Assembly (NCBI GenBank): GCA_947442095.1
Contig: CANEVG010000002.1
Location: 1 to 45,639 of the forward strand
Direction of reading: 5' to 3'
Length of the DNA: 45,639 nt
From: Sphingomonadaceae bacterium
GTDB taxonomy: Bacteria; Pseudomonadota; Alphaproteobacteria; Sphingomonadales; Sphingomonadaceae
Part shown: piece by piece, positions 24,813 to 32,296 of the stretch
Numbering within the stretch: position 1 is the first letter of the stretch
Layout of the letters: each line of letters opens with the position of its first letter
The notes under the pieces: model-generated
Told to the model about the DNA's origin: nothing
What the model saw: only the letters and a program-made list of their open reading frames with translations
The model's database searches: none
Translations under genes and position numbers: made by a program

Positions 24813-25508
24813 TCAATGCGAACAGGCTCCGTCCGCACCGCCTGCAATCAGTCGACAGGTCAGCATGTCACGCTGGCGGGTGCGATCAAACCGGCGATAC
24901 CAGTCGGGATCGGCGGCGCGGATGGCCGAGGCCGAACGTCCATCAGGATCGAAACGCAAGGTTGTCAGCGCCGGGGCGCTCCGGTTTGCGCCGTTCAAAT
25001 CCTGGCTGTGCCGCCGGCGCCAGCGGCGCAGCCAAGCCATGGCGGGGCTCGCCATTGCACGAGCGTCATACCCCGGACGGGCGATTACGGCAATCGGCAT
25101 CTCACGCGCGATCGTGCGCCACCCGCGCCAGCGATGGAATTGCGCAAGATTGTCCGACCCCATCAGCCATACAAACCGCCGTTTTGGGTAGCGCCGCTTG
25201 AGTTTGCGCAGCGTATCAAGCGTGTAGCGCGTACCCATTTCGGCTTCGATCGCGGTGACGCGAATCGGCGCGCGCCGCGCCATTTGCCGTGCCGACCCGA
25301 CCCGAGCCACCAACGATGCCATGCCTTCGGCAGGCTTGAGAACGTTGCCGGGCGAGACCAGCCACCACACCTCATCCAGCCCCAGAGCATCGCACGCAAA
25401 CAGACTGATCCGCCGATGCGCACCATGCGCCGGATTGAAACTGCCTCCGAGCAGGCCGGTCAACTGGCGTTTCAGGGGCGGATCTGCCCAGAGCCGAGCA
25501 CCAGCCAT
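24813..25508 (-). CDS. nadD: Nicotinate-nucleotide adenylyltransferase NadD
   Basis: A 231-residue enzyme that adenylates nicotinate mononucleotide in NAD biosynthesis. The ATP-binding motif LLGGSFNPAHGAHRRIS (about residues 18-34) is the NadD version of GxFxPxHxGH. VWWLVSPGNVLKP and FVWLMGSDNLAQFHRW are the substrate-contact blocks. The C-terminal S/T-x-x-x-R motif appears as RSASAIR. The ATG at 25508 overlaps the end of proA by 37 nt, an unusually long same-strand overlap; no good later start precedes the motif. Downstream, 150 nt separate it from rsfS. Confidence 0.93.
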   Translation of the reverse strand: MAGARLWADPPLKRQLTGLLGGSFNPAHGAHRRISLFACDALGLDEVWWLVSPGNVLKPAEGMASLVARVGSARQMARRAPIRVTAIEAEMGTRYTLDTLRKLKRRYPKRRFVWLMGSDNLAQFHRWRGWRTIAREMPIAVIARPGYDARAMASPAMAWLRRWRRRHSQDLNGANRSAPALTTLRFDPDGRSASAIRAADPDWYRRFDRTRQRDMLTCRLIAGGADGACSH

Positions 25509-26764
25509 TTGTAGGTGGTGAGCCCCTCAAGCGCGACTGGCCCACGCGCGTGCAGCCGTCCGGTGGCGATGCCGATTTCGGCGCCGAGGCCGAACTCGCC
25601 GCCATCGGCAAACTGGCTGGATGCGTTGTGCATCACGATGGCGCTATCGACGGCGCCGAGGAACCGCTCTGCTGCATCAGCATCGCCGGTCACGATGGCA
25701 TCGGTGTGGCCCGAGGCATGGCACGCGATATGCGCCAGCGCGGCGTCCAGGCCGTCGACCACGGCGACGGACAGCACGGCATCGAGATATTCGGTATCCC
25801 AGTCGGCTGGATCGGCAGGCTTAATCCGCGGGTCGATCGCACAGGCCCGCGCATCGCCGCGCAGTTCGCAGCCGGCTGCGAGGAGAGGCTCAACCAGCCC
25901 ATGTGGATCAGGAAACAGCGCATCGATCAGCAGCGTTTCCATAGATCCGCAGACCCCGGGCCGCCGCAGCTTGGCGTTGAACGCGATATCGCGCGCCATT
26001 GCCGGATCGGCCGCACGGTCCACGAAGGTGTGATTGATGCCATCGAGATGCGCGAGCACCGGCACGCGGGCATCGGCCTGCACCCGCGCGACCAGGCTCT
26101 TGCCGCCGCGCGGAACGATCATGTCGATCAAACCGCTTGCAGCCAGCATGGCGCCGACAGCGGCGCGGTCCTGTGTAGGCACAAGCTGCACGGCATCGGC
26201 GGGCACGCCGCCTGCTGCCAGGCCTTCTGCCAATGCCGCATGAATTGCCCGGTTTGAATGGACGGCCTCGCTGCCGCCGCGCAGCAGCACGGCGTTGCCT
26301 GAGCGCACGCAGAGCGCGGCGGCATCAGCAGTCACATTCGGGCGGCTTTCGTAGATGATCCCAATGAGGCCGATGGGCACCCGCACGCGGCGGAGCACCA
26401 TGCCATTGGGCCGGCGTGTTTCATCAATGATCCGGCCGACCGGGTCATCAAGCGCGGCCACTTCAGCCACGCCTGCAGCCATAGCCTCGATCCGCGCCGG
26501 ATCCAGCCGCAGCCGATCGATCATAGCACCCGAAAGGCCTGCCGCAGCACCGTTCGCAACATCGACCGCATTGGCTTCGAGAATCTGCGGAGCGGCACGG
26601 CGCAGCGCGGCCGCAGCCTGTTCAAGGGCCGCCTGCCGGGCGATCGACGGCATGGCTGCCAGCCCGCGCTGTGCGGCACGGGCATCGCGCGCCAGGCGCT
26701 CGATCAGGACAGCGGCATCGATGGCGGGCTCGGTTTCACGAGCAGGTATGGGAAGAGCGTTCAT
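25472..26764 (-). CDS. proA: Gamma-glutamyl phosphate reductase ProA
   Basis: A 430-residue NADPH-dependent enzyme that reduces gamma-glutamyl phosphate to glutamate semialdehyde in proline synthesis. Family blocks include PIGLIGIIYESRPNVTADAAALC, the substrate region LLRGGSEAVHSN, and the catalytic cysteine in RRPGVCGSMETLLID. The C-terminus FADGGEFGLGAEIGIATGRLHARGPVALEGLTTYKW is diagnostic. Length is typical. It heads the minus-strand block here; proB, its usual partner, is not in the window. Confidence 0.96.
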   Translation of the reverse strand: MNALPIPARETEPAIDAAVLIERLARDARAAQRGLAAMPSIARQAALEQAAAALRRAAPQILEANAVDVANGAAAGLSGAMIDRLRLDPARIEAMAAGVAEVAALDDPVGRIIDETRRPNGMVLRRVRVPIGLIGIIYESRPNVTADAAALCVRSGNAVLLRGGSEAVHSNRAIHAALAEGLAAGGVPADAVQLVPTQDRAAVGAMLAASGLIDMIVPRGGKSLVARVQADARVPVLAHLDGINHTFVDRAADPAMARDIAFNAKLRRPGVCGSMETLLIDALFPDPHGLVEPLLAAGCELRGDARACAIDPRIKPADPADWDTEYLDAVLSVAVVDGLDAALAHIACHASGHTDAIVTGDADAAERFLGAVDSAIVMHNASSQFADGGEFGLGAEIGIATGRLHARGPVALEGLTTYKWLVLGSGQIRP

Positions 26765-27119
26765 TCCCTGGCTTCTACCACTGTCCAGGGCCGCTGTCAG
26801 CCCGACTAGGCCGGCGCCTCGTTACCCGCTGCCGAGTCGCTTAGAGAACACCGCCGAGGGCGCATCCGGCTCCGAGTCGAAATCCGGAATCGTGACCGGC
26901 AGATCACACCTTTAACGCTTCATCGCCGGACTCGCACGACTCAACCTGCCAGAGGCCCTGTGGATTCGACCCATGATGCCACTGTGGTTAAGCCGCCGAG
27001 GATTCGCGGGTGCATGAATTCGCCGCGTTCGGACGGGGGTCGCCATCTTACCGACTACAACACGGCGCAAGGCAGCTTCGCCTCAGGACGGCGGTCGTCC
27101 GCAGTCCCGCTGGCGGCGG
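26765..27119. other. Intergenic region between divergent proA and the M23 peptidase
   Basis: About 355 bases. No RNA gene or recognisable protein is seen, and it must hold the divergent promoters. A 37-codon frame at 27014-27126 overlaps the TTG start of the peptidase gene in another frame; it could be a leader or chance. Confidence 0.45.
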
Positions 27120-28268
27120 TTGGTTGAGCGCGTGCACAGCTGGTTCCCGGACCGCGAGTTCTTCATGCGCTCCAACGGCCATGTGCGCTTTATCCGCCTT
27201 TCGGCGCAATTCCAGATGCGCATGGCCGGCGCGGTGGCTGGCGCGGTTCTCTTGTGGGCCGTCATGATGGGCTGGATGGTGTTGGCGCAGGCCCTGGCTG
27301 CATATGGCCATGCCTCGTTGCTGGAGCGCGAAGCTGCTGTCGCAACGGCTGAAAGCCGAGTCGCGCAATACCGTTCGGGGCTTGGCGAAGTGGCAAGCGA
27401 TCTCGCCAAGCGGCAGGAATTTATCGAGAAAAGTGTGCAGGGCGCGATTGGCCCGATGCCGGCTTCGCTTCCCTCAGGCACCGTTTCGGATAGCAGTGAT
27501 GAAGCCGCCAAGACAGTGCGGAAGATTTCCCGGATACTGCCCGAAGCGGCAGGTCTGGCCAAGATTGAAGCCCGGCAACTTGCCTTTATCGAGAAGCTCA
27601 CGCGCTATGCCGATGCCCGTTCGGCCCGCGCCGAGACCGCCATTCGCCGCCTTGGGCTGAACCCGGGCATCATCGCGACAGGAGACAGGCGCGCCATGGG
27701 CGGCCCGCTTATCCCCATGTTTACCGGGGCGGGCAATCATCTTGATCCGCGGTTTGCCCGCTTTGGCGCCAGCCTGGCCCGGATGAGCGCGGTGGAACAT
27801 GCCCTCGTGCGCATTCCGAATACGCTGCCCGCCAGCCTCGAGTACATCTCGAGCGGCTTCGGCTTTCGTCTCGATCCTTTCACCGGGGGCGGCGCATTCC
27901 ATGCCGGCCTCGATTTCCGCGGCCCCATAGGCGCGCCGATTCTCGCAGCGGCAGCCGGAACTATAAGCTTTACCGGCATCAAACAGGGCTACGGCAACTG
28001 TGTGGAGATTAGCCACGGTAACGGGCTGATGACCCGCTATGCTCACATGTCGCGTATCGCGGCCCGCGTCGGCGAGGCTGTTGGCCCCGGCAAAGTGATC
28101 GGTGCGATTGGCAGCACTGGTCGGTCGACCGGACCTCACTTGCACTTTGAAGTGCGGATCAACGACCGACCGCTCGATCCGCGCCCGTTCTTGGAGGCGA
28201 TGCCGCATGTTTTCAAAAAAACCAACCCGGGAACCGGAGCATCTGCCCCGGTCAGCTCAGCAAGGTAA
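27120..28268 (+). CDS. Membrane-anchored M23 (LytM) peptidase
   Basis: A 382-residue zinc endopeptidase that should cut peptidoglycan cross-bridges in the periplasm. A short cytoplasmic segment with WFPDREFFMRSNGHVRFIRLS is followed by one helix (about 35-60, AVAGAVLLWAVMMGWMVLAQAL), a coiled coil, and the catalytic domain. The zinc ligands are intact: H-x-x-x-D in AFHAGLDFRG and H-x-H in GPHLHFEVRIN. The start appears to be TTG 27120, because the frame has no ATG or GTG between the stop at 27015 and this point; ATG 27165 would cut into the conserved segment. Its 3' end overlaps the bactofilin start by 62 nt, the M23-bactofilin pairing seen in many proteobacteria. Confidence 0.9.
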   Translation: MVERVHSWFPDREFFMRSNGHVRFIRLSAQFQMRMAGAVAGAVLLWAVMMGWMVLAQALAAYGHASLLEREAAVATAESRVAQYRSGLGEVASDLAKRQEFIEKSVQGAIGPMPASLPSGTVSDSSDEAAKTVRKISRILPEAAGLAKIEARQLAFIEKLTRYADARSARAETAIRRLGLNPGIIATGDRRAMGGPLIPMFTGAGNHLDPRFARFGASLARMSAVEHALVRIPNTLPASLEYISSGFGFRLDPFTGGGAFHAGLDFRGPIGAPILAAAAGTISFTGIKQGYGNCVEISHGNGLMTRYAHMSRIAARVGEAVGPGKVIGAIGSTGRSTGPHLHFEVRINDRPLDPRPFLEAMPHVFKKTNPGTGASAPVSSAR

Positions 28269-28629
28269 CGCCATGGGCGCCACGACTTTCTCCGTGCTGG
28301 GGGCCGATCTGGCCGTGAAGGGTGACATAACCGCCAGCGCCGATCTGCATATCGACGGCCATATCGCAGGCGACATCACGTGTGCCGCTCTCGTGCAGGG
28401 CGAAGCCAGCGTGATCGAAGGCGAGATCCGGGCACAGACCGCGCGGCTGGCCGGCACAGTCAAGGGCGGGATCGAGGTCGGCCAGCTGGTCGTGCTCAAA
28501 TCAGCCCGGATTCAAGGGGATGTGAAATACGATATGCTTACGATCGAACAGGGCGCGCATATCGACGGGCGGTTGAGCCATGGGTTGGATCCGGTCGACC
28601 ATGAGACAGCGCTGACTTTGGTGAGCTAA
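28207..28629 (+). CDS. Bactofilin (polymer-forming cytoskeletal protein)
   Basis: A 140-residue bactofilin, which self-assembles into filaments and positions cell-wall enzymes. The core is a right-handed beta-helix made of short repeats: LGADLAVKGDITASADLHIDGHIAGDITC, then VIEGEIRAQTARLAGTVKGGIEVG and ARIQGDVKYDMLTIEQGAHIDG. ATG 28207 follows GGAGG by about 8 nt and lies inside the upstream M23 gene in another frame. A later ATG (28273) is less supported. The M23 peptidase probably cooperates with it at the membrane. Two bases after its stop the remains of an insertion sequence begin, so any downstream operon partner has been separated. Confidence 0.92.
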   Translation: MFSKKPTREPEHLPRSAQQGNAMGATTFSVLGADLAVKGDITASADLHIDGHIAGDITCAALVQGEASVIEGEIRAQTARLAGTVKGGIEVGQLVVLKSARIQGDVKYDMLTIEQGAHIDGRLSHGLDPVDHETALTLVS

Positions 28630-28631
28630 CC

Positions 28632-29766
28632 CCAATACCGTTCGCTTAAGGTAATCTCTGCTTTGGCTTTAGCCGGTGCTGGGCACCGGGAGGCATTGGC
28701 GTGGCACGGACAGTCGCGGAACGTCCTTCGAGTCCCTGGATCACATCAGCCTGGGTGTGATTGCGCGTACATTTCCGTTGAGCGCGGTTCGTGCAGCGCT
28801 GGTGGCGACCGGCAAGGAGAGCGTACGACAGCGCGATCTGCCGGCGCAGGTAGTGGTCTGTTATGTGACCACTTTGGCGCTCTCCATGCAGTCTTCCTAT
28901 CGCAAGGTCCTGCGCTGCCTGATTGAAGGCATGCATTGGCTTGACCGTTCGTCGACGATCAAGGTGGCCGGCAAGTCGGGGATTTTCCAGGCCCGCACGC
29001 GGCTTGGCTGGGTATCGATGCGCGCACTTCATGATGCCGCGGTGAAACAGATTGTCCAGAAGACGACGAAGGGTGCCTGGTATCGCGACTGGCGACTGGT
29101 TAGCCTCGAGGGGTGTAGGCCTCGACGTCGCTAACAAGACGGTCAATGAAGCGGCCTTTGGTCGCCCTGGCGCCAGCCGGGGAAGCAGTGCCTTTCCGCA
29201 GTTTCGCTTCGTCTCACTGGTGGTGAACGGCACTCCTATCGTCTTTGCCTCGGAGATGGCTGGCTAGCCACCCACGAGACCCTTCTTGCCAGGACAGTGG
29301 TTGCCAGACTGGGCAAGGGCATGCTGTGCTTGGCAGACCGCGCTTTATTCAGGTTCGCTCTGTGGGCACAAGCCCAGGAGAATGGCGCCAATCTGCTCTG
29401 GCGTATCAGGCGGAACCTGCGGCTGTCGCCTGATACACGATTGGCCGATGGCTCATATCTGAGCCGCATCTATTCTTCACAGTGGGATTTTCGGCACAAA
29501 ACCAACGGCATGGTGGTGCGCGTCATCGATTACGCGCTCGGCGGCGTTGCTCATGCCGAGCCGGTCTACCGACTGGCCACCACCGTCCTTGTTCCAGAAC
29601 AGGCGCCAGCGCCAGGGCTGGCAGCACTTCACCATGAGCGCTGGGAAATCGAGACCGCCTTTGATGCACTCAAGACCCATTTGCGCGGCGCCCGCATCGT
29701 TCTGCGGTCCAAGACCCCCGACCTTGTTCGCCAGAGCAATGCGTGTCCTTACGTGGACAGTATTGG
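28632..29766. mobile_element. Decayed IS4-family insertion sequence
   Basis: About 1.13 kb bounded by imperfect terminal inverted repeats: left CCAATACCGTTCGCTTAAGG (28632-28651); right arm at 29747-29766, whose reverse complement matches 16 of 20 bases. The interior encodes an IS4-type DDE transposase broken by two frameshifts. No clear target-site duplication flanks it. It lies between the bactofilin stop and the terminator of the trcR gene. Confidence 0.75.
28676..29735 (+). pseudogene. IS4-family transposase, frameshifted
   Basis: The reading frame begins near 28676 with ESLDHISLGVIARTFPL, the IS4 N-terminal domain, and shifts near 29112. It continues in the next frame as GLDVANKTVNEAAFGRPGASRGSSAFPQFRFVSLVVNG, and shifts back near 29255 to LADRALFRFALWAQAQENGANLLWRIRRNLRL, DGSYLSRI and HHERWEIETAFDALKTHLRGARIVLRSKTPDLVRQ. 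The DDE positions remain (Asp in LDVAN, Asp in LADRAL, Glu in RWEIE), but the product cannot be made in one piece. The C-terminal tail after LVRQ is short compared with typical IS4 transposases. A programmed frameshift is not supported, since no slippery motif is evident at either site. Confidence 0.85.
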
Positions 29767-29819
29767 AGCTGGAGGCAGTTGCATTTCCACAGCGCCTCAT
29801 CCGACGGATTGCCAAGACC

Positions 29820-29853
29820 AAACAAACCCCCCTTCCGGAGCCCGAAGGGGGGT
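29820..29853 (-). terminator. Rho-independent terminator after trcR
   Basis: A 9-bp stem CCCCCCTTC (29828-29836) and GAAGGGGGG (29845-29853) with an 8-nt loop. On the minus strand it is followed by TTTGTTTGG. It lies 33 nt beyond the trcR stop. Confidence 0.75.
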
Positions 29854-29886
29854 CTTGCTTATTGTCCGGTATTCGCGGCCGAGACT

Positions 29887-30594
29887 TTAGCTGTCTGAAA
29901 GGCCTTCGGCGCGGCGCGCTTCGAGCCAGGCAGCGGCCTCGGCCTCCTGCGCGGCCTGCGAGGCCGCCTTGGCATGGGCCTGCCGCTCGGCGCGGAGTTC
30001 TTCGATGAGCGCCTCGCGGTCGTTGCCCAGCCGCAGGTTGCTTGCGGTTTCGTCTTCTTCGATCCCGGCTTTCTTGGCAGCTTTGGCCACCAGCGCATCA
30101 AGCTCGCGCTGCGAGCAAAGGCCCAAGGTAACCGGGTCCTTGGGGTTGATATTGGCGATGTTCCAATGGCTGCGATCGCGAATTGCGGCAATGGTGTTGC
30201 GCGTTGTGCCGATCAGCTTGCCGACTTGTGCGTCAGAAATCTCAGAATGGTTGCGCAGAATCCAGGCGATGCCGTCGGGCTTGTCCTGCCGCTTCGAGAC
30301 CGGCGTGTAGCGCGGCCCTTTGGTGCGGCTGACCGAAATCGGCGCCTTCTGCATCTTGAGCCGGTACTCGGCGTTGACCTGTCCGCGCTCGATCTCGCTC
30401 TGGGTAAGCTCGCCCGAGTGCACCGGATCGCGTCCGGTGTACTTAGCGCCTGCAAGGTCATCGGCCATCGCCTGCACTTCAAGAATATGCAGGCCACAAA
30501 ACTCGGCGATCTGCTCGAACGTCAGCGCGGTGTTGTCGACAAGCCATGATGCCGTGGCATGGGGCATCAGCGGATAAGTGGACTGGTTGCTCAA
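29887..30594 (-). CDS. trcR: DUF1013 protein, TrcR-type cell-cycle regulator
   Basis: A 235-residue alphaproteobacterial DUF1013 protein. The signature N-terminus PLMPHATASWLVDNTALTFEQIAEFCGLH and the later IAWILRNHSEISDAQVGKLIGTTRNTIAAIRDRSHWN (helix-turn-helix-like) are intact. The C-terminus is a coiled coil (EALIEELRAERQAHAKAASQAAQEAEAAA). In Caulobacter the homologue TrcR associates with RNA polymerase and influences the cell cycle. The start codon is a TTG at 30594; ATG 30567 is the alternative but would cut the conserved start. It has its own terminator and a preceding terminator from the upstream gene. Confidence 0.9.
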   Translation of the reverse strand: MSNQSTYPLMPHATASWLVDNTALTFEQIAEFCGLHILEVQAMADDLAGAKYTGRDPVHSGELTQSEIERGQVNAEYRLKMQKAPISVSRTKGPRYTPVSKRQDKPDGIAWILRNHSEISDAQVGKLIGTTRNTIAAIRDRSHWNIANINPKDPVTLGLCSQRELDALVAKAAKKAGIEEDETASNLRLGNDREALIEELRAERQAHAKAASQAAQEAEAAAWLEARRAEGLSDS

Positions 30595-30634
30595 GGGGAG
30601 CCCCTCTGGAGAGCCTCAACAACGAGGCGGAAAC

Positions 30635-30663
30635 AATAAGGGCCGCCCCTTGCGGAGCGGCCA
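30635..30663 (-). terminator. Rho-independent terminator after the quinone oxidoreductase
   Basis: Stem GGCCGCCCC (30642-30650) with GGAGCGGCC (30655-30663), one mismatch, loop TTGC; on the minus strand CTTATTGTTT follows. It ends the oxidoreductase transcript between its stop and the trcR start. Confidence 0.75.
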
Positions 30664-30732
30664 TCTTGTGTCCGGTGTAGGCGAGCAGGGCTCACACGGC
30701 AAGCCTAATCGGGCTAAATTCCTGCCTTCGGG

Positions 30733-31737
30733 CTATTCGCTGACAGTCAGAACGATCTTGCCGATATGGGCACCGGCCTCCATCCGCGCATGGGCGGCGG
30801 ATGCCTCGCGCAGCGGAAAGGATTGGTCCATGACTGGTCGAAGCAGACCTTCAGCCACCAGCGGCCAGACCGTCTGGTGGATTTCATCCGCCAGCAAGCC
30901 TTTGAATTCATTTGATCTGGGTCGCAATGTAGACCCGGAAAGAGTTAGCCGGCGGCGCATCACTTCAGCCATGTTGATCTCTGCGCGCACACCGCCCTGC
31001 ACCGCAATCGTCACGTGCCGCCCATCATCGCCAAGGCACTTGAGGTTGCGCCCCACATAGTCGCCCGCAACCATGTCTAGCACAAGGTGCACGCCCTTGC
31101 CGTCAGTGATCCGTGCCACTTCCTCAACGAAATCCGTGGCCTTGTAGTCAATGGCATGCGCCGCGCCGAGGGCCAGCGCGGCTGCACATTTTTCTGGTCC
31201 GCCACATGTCACGATGACTGTAAGGCCGAACAGCTTGCCTAGAAGGATCGCCGTAGTCCCGATCCCGCTGGTGCCGCCGTGCACCAGCAAGCGCTCGCCC
31301 TCGGTCGCCCAGCCACGTTCGAACACATTGTGCCAGACGGTGAACAGCGTCTCGGGCATGGCAGCCGCCTGATCTGGCGCAAGGCCATCCGGCACCGGCA
31401 GGCACAGGGACGCCTCGGCAAGGCAGTATTCGGCGTAGCCACCGCCCGATACAAGCGCGCAGACCATCTGACCAAGGAATGGTGTTGTGACGCCCGCCCC
31501 CATGACAACAACCTGTCCTGACACCTCGAGTCCCGGGATCGGCGAAGCCCCTGGCGGCGGCGGATAGAAGCCCTGACGCTGGATCACGTCTGGCCGGTTG
31601 ACCCCTGCGAAGGCGACCCGCAAAAGGACCTGCCCCGGTCCGGGGACAGGCACAGGCAGCGTTTCCGGACGCAGCACCTCAGGCCCGCCGGGCGCATCGA
31701 AACCTATTGCGGTCATCGTTGCTGGTAACGGCTTCAT
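30733..31737 (-). CDS. NAD(P)H:quinone oxidoreductase, zinc-free MDR family (PIG3-like)
   Basis: A 334-residue medium-chain reductase of the PIG3/QOR branch that would reduce quinones with NADPH. N-terminal GroES-like part: PGPGQVLLRVAFAGVNRPDVIQRQGFYPPPPGASPIPGLEVSGQV, with Asn-Arg-Pro-Asp and GLEVSG as in the family and no zinc cysteines. The Rossmann part begins LLVHGGTSGIGTTAI. ATG 31737 follows a run of six G. It is divergent to the DUF1192 gene and is followed by a terminator before trcR. Confidence 0.92.
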   Translation of the reverse strand: MKPLPATMTAIGFDAPGGPEVLRPETLPVPVPGPGQVLLRVAFAGVNRPDVIQRQGFYPPPPGASPIPGLEVSGQVVVMGAGVTTPFLGQMVCALVSGGGYAEYCLAEASLCLPVPDGLAPDQAAAMPETLFTVWHNVFERGWATEGERLLVHGGTSGIGTTAILLGKLFGLTVIVTCGGPEKCAAALALGAAHAIDYKATDFVEEVARITDGKGVHLVLDMVAGDYVGRNLKCLGDDGRHVTIAVQGGVRAEINMAEVMRRRLTLSGSTLRPRSNEFKGLLADEIHQTVWPLVAEGLLRPVMDQSFPLREASAAHARMEAGAHIGKIVLTVSE

Positions 31738-31861
31738 GCCATGCCCCCCTGAACCGGCGCGACGCAGCCAATTGCTGCCGCAGATTGGTAAATTGTCAGA
31801 AGTGCCAAGTACCCACGCATCCGGTTGACAGCAAGGCTCAAGCGGTCACAAAGTGAACGCC

Positions 31862-32113
31862 ATGGAACTTGACGAGCGTCCGCGCCCTACAGGCGATACG
31901 GCCAGCCTTCTGGCAACGGAGCCGCTCGACAGGTATTCGCATCACGAGTTGACCGAAAGAATCGCCCTGCTCGAAGCGGAAATTCGCCGAGTGGCCGCAC
32001 ACCGCGACAAGGCAGCCGCACACCGCCTTGCGGCCGACTCCCTATTTGGTTCACCCCCTGTTGGTTCCCCCCCGCCTGAGGGTAGTGGCCCACCTAAGGG
32101 TAGTGGATTCTGA
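31862..32113 (+). CDS. DUF1192 family small protein
   Basis: A protein of about 83 residues with the alphaproteobacterial DUF1192 core LDRYSHHELTERIALLEAEIRRVAAHRDKAAAHRLAADSLFG (a short amphipathic, probably coiled-coil helix). An unusual low-complexity tail, GSPPVGSPPPEGSGPPKGSGF, follows; typical members end soon after the core. ATG 31862 fits the family start (MELDERP), and GTG 31853 is possible. TTGACA at 31824-31829 could be its -35 element. Function unknown. Confidence 0.82.
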   Translation: MELDERPRPTGDTASLLATEPLDRYSHHELTERIALLEAEIRRVAAHRDKAAAHRLAADSLFGSPPVGSPPPEGSGPPKGSGF

Positions 32114-32207
32114 TGCTTGCCGCCCTTCACCTAGCGGGGCGGCATACCCATATTGTGCACGGGCCGGTTGATGCACTCGGCCGACGGTCATTTTCCCGCG
32201 CTCCCTG

Positions 32208-32222
32208 TTTAGCCATGGTTAA
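32208..32222. promoter_or_regulatory. CtrA-like box upstream of clpA
   Basis: TTTA (32208-32211), 7-nt spacer, TTAA (32219-32222); the right part also reads ATGGTTAA, the complement of the TTAACCAT half-site. It is about 75 nt upstream of the clpA start. One base from consensus; could be fortuitous. Confidence 0.35.
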
Positions 32223-32296
32223 TCGGAAGCGTGCTTTCCTCCCGCAAGGGAACCACCCTGGGCTGGCAGTCTGCCGGCTCGCCAGAAAGAAGCGCC

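Noticed and set aside
29112..29255. Programmed frameshifting in the IS4-type transposase
   Set aside because: Two separate shifts and no slippery sequence at either; IS4-family transposases are normally made from one frame, so decay is the simpler explanation.
32119..32143. GCCGCCC...GGGCGGC as a terminator after the DUF1192 gene
   Set aside because: The loop is 11 nt and no T-run follows, so it may only slow or partly end transcription.
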